Source: Charina bottae | Lineage: Eukaryota > Chordata > Lepidosauria > Squamata > Charinaidae | Assembly (NCBI GenBank): GCA_023362775.1 | Contig: JALMGJ010000002.1 | Location: 109,601,481-109,665,480 of the forward strand | DNA length: 64,000 nucleotides | Direction of reading: 5' to 3' | In this document: positions 53,581 to 61,839 of the stretch, piece by piece | How positions within the stretch are numbered: the first letter of the stretch is position 1 | Layout: each line of letters begins with the position of its first letter | Program-made: the position numbers and the translations under genes | The notes under the pieces: model-generated | Told to the model about the DNA's origin: nothing | The model's input: only the letters and a program-made list of their open reading frames with translations | Databases searched by the model: none

Positions 53581-53890
53581 CTCGAGGCATTGGCATGATG
53601 TGGTTAGAATGGTTGTCTCCAGCAACCTGTGCAAGCTTCGTAGCCTTTTTATCCTTTCGATTTTCATACCGTTTGTGAGCGGGGGCCAATCGCGCCTCAC
53701 ACTGCTCAGCCTGCCTTTCCAACCTCCTTTCTCGCACACTGATAGGTGGAGGTGGTTCTTCCTCCTGGCTTTCCCCAATCAGTGGCTCCGAATCCAACCC
53801 ACCACCTGGTTTGAATTTTGCACCTTCCCAGCTCTTTCCCACTTTTTCCACTACCGGCCCATCTTCCTCTGACTCGGACTCAACCTCCAT
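53420..53890 (-). CDS. LTR-encoded ORF of unknown function with 12-residue repeats
   Basis: The frame opens four codons upstream of or at the ATG seven bases inside the LTR (reads MEVESESEEDGPVVEK) and stays open to 53,420. Region 1 (about residues 1-50) is acidic and Pro/Glu-rich. Region 2 (SVRERRLERQAEQCEARLAP, then AHKRYENRKDKKATKL) is a charged, probably helical basic segment. Region 3 starts the 12-residue array (PEPCPATAPDLA, LEPCLAAAPGSN). Copy A shares region 2 closely (RERRWERRAEQREARLAPAH). No retroviral Gag, protease or accessory motif was recognised. The frame may be the start of gag read from within the LTR, or simply open sequence. Function unknown. Confidence 0.45.
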   Translation of the reverse strand: MEVESESEEDGPVVEKVGKSWEGAKFKPGGGLDSEPLIGESQEEEPPPPISVRERRLERQAEQCEARLAPAHKRYENRKDKKATKLAQVAGDNHSNHIMPMPRDSVPDPDPEPCPATAPDLALEPCLAAAPGSNIEPCLATAQELDSLPCIATTPV

Positions 53891-53902
53891 CCTGACACTC
53901 AA

Positions 53903-54956
53903 GTCATCAAGTGGAAGAACTTTGCATAGCTCTGAATGCTTTTATTTATTCATTTCTGCGCAATCTGTAAATATTAAGTATGCTATGAGAAACAAGCCTG
54001 ATAAAAAAAAGCTGTCCAAGCTGTACTTTGGGACTGTTGAAACAGGTAAGTTAAACTGAACTTCCATGAATGTCCTTTTCCTTCTTTCTTTCCTCTTCTT
54101 TTGTCCATGACAGCTAGTGAGCTGGTTTTACATTACCATGAAATTTTACTTGGTTGGATAACATGCTTTATCTCACTAATGAAAAATTGGTGGTGTTGAA
54201 AGTATTAAAGAGATTTTTTTATCATGAAGAACTTGTTTGGAAAAAGTATTGGTAGCACTGGAATTAATAAATCATTTCCTTTCTCTCTTCTATTCTATCA
54301 GAACAGAATAGCAACACTTCAGGACTTTCCTGTTGCTTGATAGTTACATTGAAAACTGGCTGAATTTGCAGAGTTGGCCATTAGACCACTAGCAAAAGTG
54401 ATACCATTTTAAATGAAACCCACCACAAATGATTTCCTTTCTTCATTGCTGCTTCTGGAGATCAGTTTATTTAAGCAAAGTAGCAGTTAAGTATTAAGTG
54501 CAACCATTTTTTCTTGGATGGTGGCTGACTAAACTTTCCCCTGGACAGTTTCTAGTAAAATATCATGCTTATTTGTTTACTACTTTTATAGTGTTTGGTT
54601 CTGAAATGCTATTCCTCATACGCATGTTTAGCTATATTTAAAGCAGCAATGAAGAACCTGTGGCCTTTTATTACAGCTGAACTACAATTCCCAGGATCCT
54701 TCACTGCTGACTGTGCTAACTGGTCTGCTGAGAATTATAATTTTGTGATATACAGGTTTGCATAAATGTTCATACCCTAATTGGAAAAGGGGATATTCGA
54801 AGTTTTCTCAACCCAAGGGCCATCATTGGCTTTTGAATGGTAGACTAGCGGCTAAATGCTTAAAACATACTAGGAAGAAATTAAGTTTGTTTTAATCTTT
54901 TGTTTTATTAAAAAAAATCAACTCATATGTATAGTTAATAACTTTACATAACCGTA
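53903..54956. other. Non-coding; weak hAT-like trace at 54650-54765
   Basis: The piece 'gctgaactacaattcccagg' resembles short hAT-type repeats. The rest is AT-rich and unassigned. It separates two inverted copies (B and C) of the 36-bp-array LTR. Confidence 0.4.
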
Positions 54957-55534
54957 CAGCCGCGCTTCGTGCCAGAACCTAGCCTTGCCGCTGCACCCAG
55001 TCATGCACCAGAATCTTGCCCTGCCTCCATGCCAAGACCCAAGCTGGAACCTCGCTTTGCAGCCACTTCACCAAGTCTCGTGCAGGAATCGTACCTCGCA
55101 GCTGCGTCAAGCCTCGTGCCGGAATCCTGCCCCATCTTCACGCTGAGCCTCATGCCGGAACCTTGCTTTGCAGTCACCGTGCCAAGCCTTGCACCGCAGC
55201 CTCACCTTGCAGCTGTGCCAAGCCTCGCACCAGAACATTACCTTGCAACCACGCCAAGCCTCATGCCGGAGCCTTTCCTCACAGCAGTGCCGAGCCTGGC
55301 GCCGGATCCTCGTTCCACAGCCGCACCAAGCATCACACCGGGACCTTACCCCGCAGCCACGTGGTGGCTGTCCGCGTGCACGCCATCCAGGAATGGGTCA
55401 CTGCAGGCAACCCAAACTCCGTGAGCACCTCATGTTGCTTCTGTTTTTCTCTAGATATATTTTGTATGTTTTTTATTGTAAATAAAAGACTTATTCCACA
55501 CCTTCCTGCTTTGGATCTTAGTCGGGACAGGACA
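54957..55534 (+). mobile_element. LTR copy C: 5'-truncated LTR with 36-bp array
   Basis: It begins abruptly inside the array near 54,957, continues through CCACGTGG (55,357-55,364) and AATAAA (55,481-55,486) and ends GTCGGGACAGGACA at 55,534, matching the ends of copies A and B. The plus frame 54,969-55,424 is open for 151 codons over eleven 12-residue units (PEPSLAAAPSHA, PEPCFAVTVPSLA, PEPFLTAVPSLA) and ends in WWLSACTPSRN. The first half of the LTR is missing and no target duplication can be tested. Confidence 0.75.
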
Positions 55535-55604
55535 CCGTGGAGTACAGAGGGCCAAAAGTGCAGGGAGGAAGATAGGCATGTAAGAGGAGTTGAAGTGCCC
55601 CTGT

Positions 55605-56118
55605 GGCAATAAGTGTGGGTGGGCTGCCAAGTGCCTGAATTTTGATCATGTGACCATGGGGGCACTGCAATGGCTGCAACCTTGGGGACTGGGAGTAAGT
55701 ACCATTCATTCAGCGCCACAGTAACATCAAACGGGGCGTGGTGGCTCAGCGGGTAAGACGCCAGGCTTGTTGATCGGAAGATTGCAAGTTCGGAGGTTCG
55801 AATCCCTAGCCCTGCGTGCGGAGTGAGCTCCCGCACTCGCCCCAGCTCTTGCCAACCTAGCAATTCGAAAGCATGCAAATGCAAGTAGATTAATAGGTAC
55901 CACTTCGGTGGGTAGGTAACAGCGTTCCGCGCGTGTCATGCGGCCACATGACCGTGGAAGCGTCTTCGGACAACGCTGGCTCTTTGGCTAACAAACGGAG
56001 ATGAGCACCGGCCCCTAGAGTCGGACACGACTGCACAAATGTGCGGGGGGTACCTTTACCTTTACCTTTAACATCAAACGGTTGCTTCACGAATGGTCAT
56101 AACGCAAGGACTATATAT
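55605..56118. mobile_element. Miniature DNA element split by a Sauria SINE
   Basis: Left of the SINE 'gaattttgatcatgtgacca' and 'cattcagcgccacagtaaca', right of it 'ttgcttcacgaatggtcata' and 'acgcaaggactata', together match the second half of the common squamate miniature element also seen near 39.85-39.99 kb. The left end is missing. Confidence 0.6.
55735..56069 (+). mobile_element. Sauria SINE with 12-bp target duplication
   Basis: Complete Sauria SINE: GTGGTGGCTCAGCGGGTAAG head, B box 'gaggttcgaatccctagccc', body 'atgcaaatgcaagtagatta', 'agatgagcaccggcccctag', and three CCTTTA tail units. Flanked by AACATCAAACGG at 55,723-55,734 and 56,070-56,081. It is nested in a miniature DNA element. 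Confidence 0.93.
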
Positions 56119-56204
56119 GTGTGTGTTTGTGTGCATATGTGTGTACAACAGGAAATAAGGGTTACCAAATTTAGTGCCTCTTAATTCATATACAGTGTAT
56201 GTAT

Positions 56205-57009
56205 GTATGTATGAAAGATTATAATTACAACAGTAAAAACTAATACAAAAAAATAGAATAGAAAGCAAGAGAAGGTGCAGCAAAGAAATAGAAAAGAAAT
56301 ATATAATGAAGTGACTTCCCCACCTTCATCACAACAAATATAAATTTTAGTAACTTATCAACTCTTTTTAAAATACAACCAATGATCTCTTCTCTCCCCC
56401 CCCCCCATATCCCGTCTCTTATCTATAAATAAATCCATAAAGCATCATCATTTTAGGCCTGGTGTTAGCAAAAGTCCATTAAGGGTTACCAGAGATAACA
56501 ACATATCTATTTTAATCTTGATCAAATAAACAAACTTTATATTCCTTCCTTGTACTGCTAACAATCTTAATCTTTAGTCCATTCAAATAATGTCATAGAA
56601 CTTGATTTCTTTTCATTTTTTCTTTGTCCCTTCTCTAAAAGTTAAGATTCTTCAAAATTTTAATAAGCCGATTTTGTAAATCCAAAATAAATTATGCAGG
56701 TCACTCTCTTGGTTTATTGTTTCTATATCCCTTTTAATTATTAAAACATCAGCTGGTTTTTTTCATGTCCAGTATAACAACTTTTTCCATGCCATTCTTG
56801 TAGCCTGTCATTTGTAAATCTACTTTCAACTCAGTCTCAGACTTGTCAGGTAAAACTTGTTCTTCTTCCATAACATATTTTAGACACAGTCTCTCAATAG
56901 AGGGAGATGTCTCTGTTGACACTATTAATATTACTTTCTGAGTCCATTTTTCAAAAATATCCTTCAGTATGTCCAACGTTAGAATATTTTGCTTCATTCT
57001 GTAAGTCAA
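56205..57009 (-). mobile_element. L1-like segment in inverted orientation, unassigned
   Basis: On the minus strand an 86-codon frame (56,749-57,009; reads NILTLDILKDIFEKWTQKVI and EEEQVLPDKSETELKVDLQM) is followed by more broken coding-like sequence (DIETINKESDLHNLFWIYK-like in shifted frames). A non-coding part runs to about 56,205. It meets the plus-strand L1 ORF2 head to head at 57,010. It may be the inverted 5' segment of the same L1 insertion (twin priming) or a separate L1-derived copy. The protein is not one I can name. Confidence 0.45.
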
Positions 57010-59485
57010 GTTTATGTGTTACAGACCAATATCTTTATTGAATAATGACTATAAGATATTTACAACGATATTAGCAGAAAGAATGAAGAATATACTTAAG
57101 GATTTTATTCATCAAGACCAAGCTGGTTTTTTACCCAAAAGACAAATTCATGACAATGTCAGAAACATAGTAGACGTAATTGAATATTTGGATCAACACT
57201 ATGATAAACAAGCTGCCTTGATATTTATTGATGCTGAAAAAGCCTTTGACAACTTAAATTGGCCTTTTATGTTCAAAGTTTTGGAAAATATGAATTTTGG
57301 AGGAAATTTTATAAAATGGATTAAATCAATATATACTCCACAATTTGCCAAAATAATTGTTAATGGAGAATTTAGTAAGCCATGTGAAATACAAAAAGGT
57401 ACTAGACAAGGTTGTCCATTATCTCCACTTTTGTTTATATTGGTATTAGAGGTTTTATTTAGAGACATTAGACAAGATGATGGTATCCATGGTATTAAAG
57501 TTAAAAAAGAAGTTTATAAACTAAGAGCATTTGCTGACGACCTAGTCATTACTTTGGAGAATCCACTAGAAGGAATTGAAATATTAATACAGAAACTAAA
57601 AGACTTTGGGTCGCTAGCAGGGTTCAAAGTGAATTTACAGAAGACAAAAGTTTTGATCAAAAATATGGATTACCACCAACAAGAGAAATTGAAAGAAATA
57701 ACAGGATATTCAATGGAAGAAAAAGTAAAATATTTAGGAGTATATTTAACAACTAAAAATGTTAAGTTGTTTAAGAATAATTATATTCCACTTTGGATGG
57801 ATATTAAAAAAGATTTGGAACATTGGGAAAAACTGCAATTATCATTATTAGGTAGAATTCCAGCAATTAAAATGAATGTTTTGCCAAGAATTTTATATCT
57901 TTTTCAAACACTACCTATATTGGCATCAGAAGAACCTTTTAAACAATGGCAGCGAGATATTTCTAAGTTTATTTGGCAAGGGAAAAAACCAAGAGTAAAA
58001 TATAAAGTCTTGCAAGACTCTAAAGAAAGAGGAGGACTAGGTTTACCGGATTTGAAATTATATTATGCTGCTTGTTGCTTGGTTTGGATTAAAGAATGGA
58101 TAGTTTTGAAAAATGAAAAATTATTGAATTTGGAAGGACATGAATTAAGATATGGATGGCATGGATATTTGTGGTATGATAAAGTTAAAGTTAATGTGGA
58201 TTTTAAAAACCATTATATTAGAAGATCCTTGTTAAGAATCTGGAATAAATATAAATTAATCTTATGTTATAAAAGACCCTTATGGATTTCTACACAAGAA
58301 GCATTTTACAGAACAGAAGTAAGAAATAAAGATAAATGGTTAACCTACAAAGACTTTTTAAAGAAAGAACAAGGACAATATATAATTAAATCAATAGAAG
58401 AACTGGTATCAGAGGGATACAGTTTTCAATGGCTTTCATATATGCAGCTCGTAGAGAAATTTAAATTAGATAAGAAAGACCTCGAATTTGAACAAACCAA
58501 ATCGGAATTTGAGATACAACTATGTGAGACAGATGATCATCTAATTGCAAAAATGTATAAATTATTGTTAAAAGGTGAAATGGTAGAGGAACAAGTTAAA
58601 GACTGTATGATTAAATGGGCTAAAAATATTGGCCATAATATTCAAATGCAACAATGGGAAGATATGTGGACCAAAGGGTTAAAATTTACTTTGTGTTATA
58701 ATTTAAAAGAAAACTTTTATAAGATGATGTACAGATGGTATATGACCCCACAAAAACTTTCTAAAATGTATGGAAATGTCTCCAACTTATGTTGGAAATG
58801 TAAAAAAAAAGAGGGGTCTTTTTACCATATGTGGTGGACATGTGAGACTGCAAAGAAATTTTGGACTCAAATACATGCATTGATGCAAAATATATTACAA
58901 ATTCGAGTTCCATTTAAACCGGAATTTTTCTTACTGGGAATAATTGATGGACAACCCGGGAAGCAATTTACAAGGATTATGCAATACATGATTACAGCAG
59001 CAAGATTTATTTTTGCACAAAATTGGAAAAACCAGATATCGCCTACGATACAAGATTGGATGTTAAAATTGATGGATATGGCAGAGAATGATAAACTGAC
59101 ATGTTTATTAAAAGAAAATCCAAATAATTATTTCCTTAAAGAGTGGAAACCATTAACTGACTATTTACAAGATGCGGGAGGGGCAAAGCTTATATGGGGA
59201 TTTGAAGATTAAAATATATATATATTGATGTAATAGACAAGAAATATTCTTTAATATTATATATAGACCTAGCATGTAAGATAAAATTTTTAAAATACCA
59301 TGACCAGATACAAATCGGAAGTTGACCAAATTCTATGTTTCAGCTTTATCTTTTTTTCTTTTTTCCTTTACTACACTTTTTTACCTTTTCTTTTTTCTTG
59401 ATTTGTATTTCTATTTTCTTTTCTGTTTCAAACTTTTATCTATGTAAAATTAAAATCTAATAAAATTTGTTAAAAAAAGAAAGAA
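57010..59485 (+). mobile_element. Young 5'-truncated L1
   Basis: ORF2 from the RT fingers to its stop, a T-rich 3' UTR with AATAAAATTTG-like end near 59,458 and an A-rich tail ending near 59,485. The intact reading frame points to recent insertion. The upstream half of ORF2, ORF1 and the 5' UTR are missing or inverted. Confidence 0.88.
57014..59212 (+). CDS. ORF2: L1 ORF2 reverse transcriptase, 732-codon open fragment
   Basis: The reading begins CYRPISLLNNDYKIFT, so the ATG before it is accidental and the true ORF continues upstream in a full element. RT motifs in order are QAGFLPKRQIHDNVRN, FIDAEKAFDNLNW (catalytic D, about residue 73), GTRQGCPLSPLLFILVLEVL, FADDLVITLENP (catalytic DD, about residue 178), VNLQKTKVLI and KYLGVYLTTKN. 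The L1-specific thumb and C-terminal domain follow (LGRIPAIKMNVLPRILYLFQ, FIWQGKKPRVK, HELRYGWHGYLWY). The Cys-rich motif CWKCKKKEGSFYHMWWTC is at about residues 594-611, and the end is LKEWKPLTDYLQ. No stop or frameshift is seen. Lacking the endonuclease, it cannot retrotranspose itself. Confidence 0.92.
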   Translation: MCYRPISLLNNDYKIFTTILAERMKNILKDFIHQDQAGFLPKRQIHDNVRNIVDVIEYLDQHYDKQAALIFIDAEKAFDNLNWPFMFKVLENMNFGGNFIKWIKSIYTPQFAKIIVNGEFSKPCEIQKGTRQGCPLSPLLFILVLEVLFRDIRQDDGIHGIKVKKEVYKLRAFADDLVITLENPLEGIEILIQKLKDFGSLAGFKVNLQKTKVLIKNMDYHQQEKLKEITGYSMEEKVKYLGVYLTTKNVKLFKNNYIPLWMDIKKDLEHWEKLQLSLLGRIPAIKMNVLPRILYLFQTLPILASEEPFKQWQRDISKFIWQGKKPRVKYKVLQDSKERGGLGLPDLKLYYAACCLVWIKEWIVLKNEKLLNLEGHELRYGWHGYLWYDKVKVNVDFKNHYIRRSLLRIWNKYKLILCYKRPLWISTQEAFYRTEVRNKDKWLTYKDFLKKEQGQYIIKSIEELVSEGYSFQWLSYMQLVEKFKLDKKDLEFEQTKSEFEIQLCETDDHLIAKMYKLLLKGEMVEEQVKDCMIKWAKNIGHNIQMQQWEDMWTKGLKFTLCYNLKENFYKMMYRWYMTPQKLSKMYGNVSNLCWKCKKKEGSFYHMWWTCETAKKFWTQIHALMQNILQIRVPFKPEFFLLGIIDGQPGKQFTRIMQYMITAARFIFAQNWKNQISPTIQDWMLKLMDMAENDKLTCLLKENPNNYFLKEWKPLTDYLQDAGGAKLIWGFED

Positions 59486-59776
59486 AAGGAAGTATGCAAA
59501 CTTAGTGTCCTTTCAAAGGCGCTGACGATGGTTTGAGCAAGATGGCTATTCCCTCATCTCTCAGAGCAATAAACCCACCGGAGACCACTATCTTGTGGTC
59601 TCCTCATGAGGAGGAGCTGTCTTGAGCACTTGTGTGTGATCTCAAATCCTTTCCTTGTCCGGAGAGTTTTCAAAGAGCCAGTCTACTCGCCGGCTTTTCA
59701 TTCTGCCGTGGCCATTGGATCCACTTTTTGCACTTTACAATAAAACTAAAATAAATACAGGTTAAAATACAATAAA
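59486..59776. other. Short interval with a 9-bp hairpin
   Basis: GGAGACCAC (59,580-59,588) and GTGGTCTCC (59,595-59,603) enclose six bases. The surrounding sequence has 'caagatggct', typical of the start of some retroelement leaders, but no family was recognised. Confidence 0.5.
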
Positions 59777-59789
59777 AAGAGTATTATTA

Positions 59790-60205
59790 GAAGCTTGGCA
59801 CTCAGACAAAGCAGCCATCAACAGACACATAGAGGTTAACAACATTTACATACCATTCATAAGAGACAATAGAATAGCCAGAAGACCAGAACACCCCTGG
59901 GCCAGCAATCAACAACAAGATATGCATAGATTAACAGCAAGATTAGCAGCAGAGGAGCAATCAAACAACACAATAGACCTTAATCAAGGAACTATTAACT
60001 CAGTCAATCACCCAAACAGCACACAACAGCCCAATCAAGGAACTACCAAGGAGAGTACAAGACCCCTACCAACACAGGCAGGACAAGCCAGGGTATATAA
60101 ACAGACAGCAAGCTCCACTCCCTTTTCGCACTGAAGATGTTGCCTAGCCTGGCAATGAAACGTCTGCAGGAAAACAACAAGGCTCAGAGAGCACCAAAGA
60201 CTCCC
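59790..60205 (+). mobile_element. PLE 3' fragment (PLE-3) with 13-bp duplication
   Basis: Flanked by AAGAGTATTATTA at 59,777-59,789 and 60,206-60,218. It reads EAWHSDKAAINRHIEVNNIY-like residues with an early lesion, then PFIRDNRIARRPEHPWASN and a low-complexity Gln/Asn/Thr-rich end. This is a C-terminal region type I associate with GIY-YIG PLE-like retroelements. Near its 3' end there is a hammerhead-like core. The family differs from PLE-1/2 and from the palindrome. Confidence 0.7.
60118..60175 (+). ncRNA. Hammerhead-like motif, PLE-3
   Basis: CTGAAGA at 60,131-60,137, a stem II of GTTGCC with GGCAAT (one G-U) and loop TAGCCT, then GAAAC at 60,157-60,161 and GTCTGC. One extra U lies before stem II, as in the palindrome. 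The T-A-T-A-containing 'gggtatataaacagac' lies about 40 bp upstream. Confidence 0.5.
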
Positions 60206-60305
60206 AAGAGTATTATTAAATAACAATAACAATATAAATATTAATATAAAATCCAATATGGGGATGTTAAAAAGTTCTTAATTAAATTCATGTAATTCAT
60301 GGGGG

Positions 60306-60859
60306 TAGCCAGGAAATCAGAAGACGTCTACTTCTTGGGAGGAGAGCAATGGCAAATCTTGATAAAATAGTTAAGAGCAGAGACATCATACTGGCAACAA
60401 AGGTCCGCATAGTTAAAGCAATGTAATTCCCTGTAGTAACCTATGGATGCGAGAGCTGGACCATAAGGAAGGCTGAGCGAAGGAAGGTAGATGCTTTTGA
60501 ACTGTGGTGTTGGAGGAAAATTCTGAGAGTGCCTTGGACTGCAAGAAGATCAAACCTGTCCATGCTCCAGGAAATAAAGCCAGACTGCTCACTTGAGGGA
60601 ATGATATTAAAGGCAAAACTGAAGTACTTTGGCCACATAATGAGAAGACGGGATACCCTGGAGAAGAAGCTGATGCTAGGGAAAGTGGAAGGCAAAAGGA
60701 AGAGGGGCTGACCAAGGGCAAGATGGATCGATGATATTCTGGAGGTGACGGACTCGGCCTTAGGGGAGCTGGGGATGGTGACGGCTGACAGGAAGCTCTG
60801 GCGTAGGCTGGTCCATGAAGTCACGAAGAGTCGGAAGCGACTGAACGAATAAACAACAA
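60306..60859 (+). pseudogene. BovB/RTE C-terminal copy with 12-bp duplication
   Basis: Flanked by AATTCATGGGGG at 60,294-60,305 and 60,860-60,871. The reading EIRRRLLLGRRAMANLDKI, SRDIILATKVRIVKA, then a stop, FPVVTYGCESWTIRKAERRK, AFELWCWRKILRVPWTARRS, YFGHIMRRRDTLEKKLMLG, KRKRG-stop-PRARWIDDI and KLWRRLVHEVTKSRKRL covers the C-terminal third of a BovB-type ORF. Two in-frame stops are the only lesions. The short 5'-truncated copy with clear duplication is a classic LINE insertion. Confidence 0.9.
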
Positions 60860-60871
60860 AATTCATGGGGG

Positions 60872-61649
60872 CCTCTTCAAAGCACTAACCTTGACTATTA
60901 AAGATTGCTTTAATAAAACAAGTTATGCAGGAAAAAAATATCTATTTTTCAGAATGTTTAGGGGGGGAAATGCCAGACTCAGCCAGATATAAAGACCACA
61001 GTTATCACTTTTATAAAGTTTCCTGCTTCATCTTCTAAAAATAAATAAATAAAATGGAATAGATAACACCTCAAATGGTATGATATCATTGAATCAGTTC
61101 TGCAATATTGAGACTATAATGGCAAATGTTTCATTTTTGTTTCCAAATGTGAATTGCTGATAGCATTTATGGTTGAGAGAATATTTTTCAGGGAAATTCA
61201 TCTCCAAGCAATGTTTAATATTTATATTTCATCTGAGACCAATATCCCAAAGAAACATTACTTTACATATTCTGGAGATTCATTAGCACAACCACAGAGA
61301 AATATATTCAAGGTATATTAATCAAAACAAATTTTGAAAGTGATAAATAGCTGTCATATTGCTTCAAACATGCCCAAAGACTTGTAGGAATGTCCCAATA
61401 AAAACTGCTTTATTTTCTCCAGTCACTGATCGTATTGCTTTTGTTATTTTAAAATTAATAAAAGAGTGCAGTTTGTACACATGGATTTATATTGTTCACT
61501 GAACAATATCTTTGACAGAAGATGGATGAGATTCCCTTCTCACCTCAAAAGGCAGTTCATGTACCACAGATATCCTTGTACTTATTTTGTACTACTTTAA
61601 AAGTTAGCAGAGTGTGTATGGTTTTTATAAGAGAGAAGAATTAGAATAT
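60872..61649. other. Nothing recognised
   Basis: AT-rich, non-coding. No repeat family identified. Confidence 0.4.
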
Positions 61650-61795
61650 ATTCAAAGATTTTTTATTTTTATAGTAGTTTTTAAATGTATAGCCTTTTAA
61701 CTTTTTATATATTGTGATTGTAAACTGCCCAGAGTCTACCATGGTAGAGATGGGCGGGGATAAATTCAAATAATAAATAAATAAAAATATATATT
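61650..61795 (+). mobile_element. LINE 3' tail, L2-like
   Basis: 'ttgtgattgtaaactgccca' followed by 'gagatgggcggggataaatt' and AAAT repeats matches the terminal part of L2/CR1-group LINE 3' UTRs on the plus strand. No coding part remains. Confidence 0.6.
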
Positions 61796-61839
61796 CAGGA
61801 ACATGGTTCAATAAGGGACCTTTAACACAATCCCCTTCA

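Larger units (their letters stand above)
52956..53897 (-). mobile_element. LTR copy B: solo LTR with long ORF and 36-bp array
   Basis: On the minus strand it starts TGTCAGGATGGAGG and ends CAGAGCAGGACA, flanked by TTGAG on both sides (plus-strand CTCAA at 52,951-52,955 and 53,898-53,902). It is 942 bp. It holds the CCACGTGG block (53,102-53,109) and an AATAAA (53,005-53,010) about 50 bp before the end, like copies A and C. It is the least damaged copy of the family in this window. Confidence 0.82.

Noticed and set aside
60441..60866. 141-codon minus-strand frame
   Set aside because: Antisense to the BovB C-terminal copy with its own 12-bp duplication.
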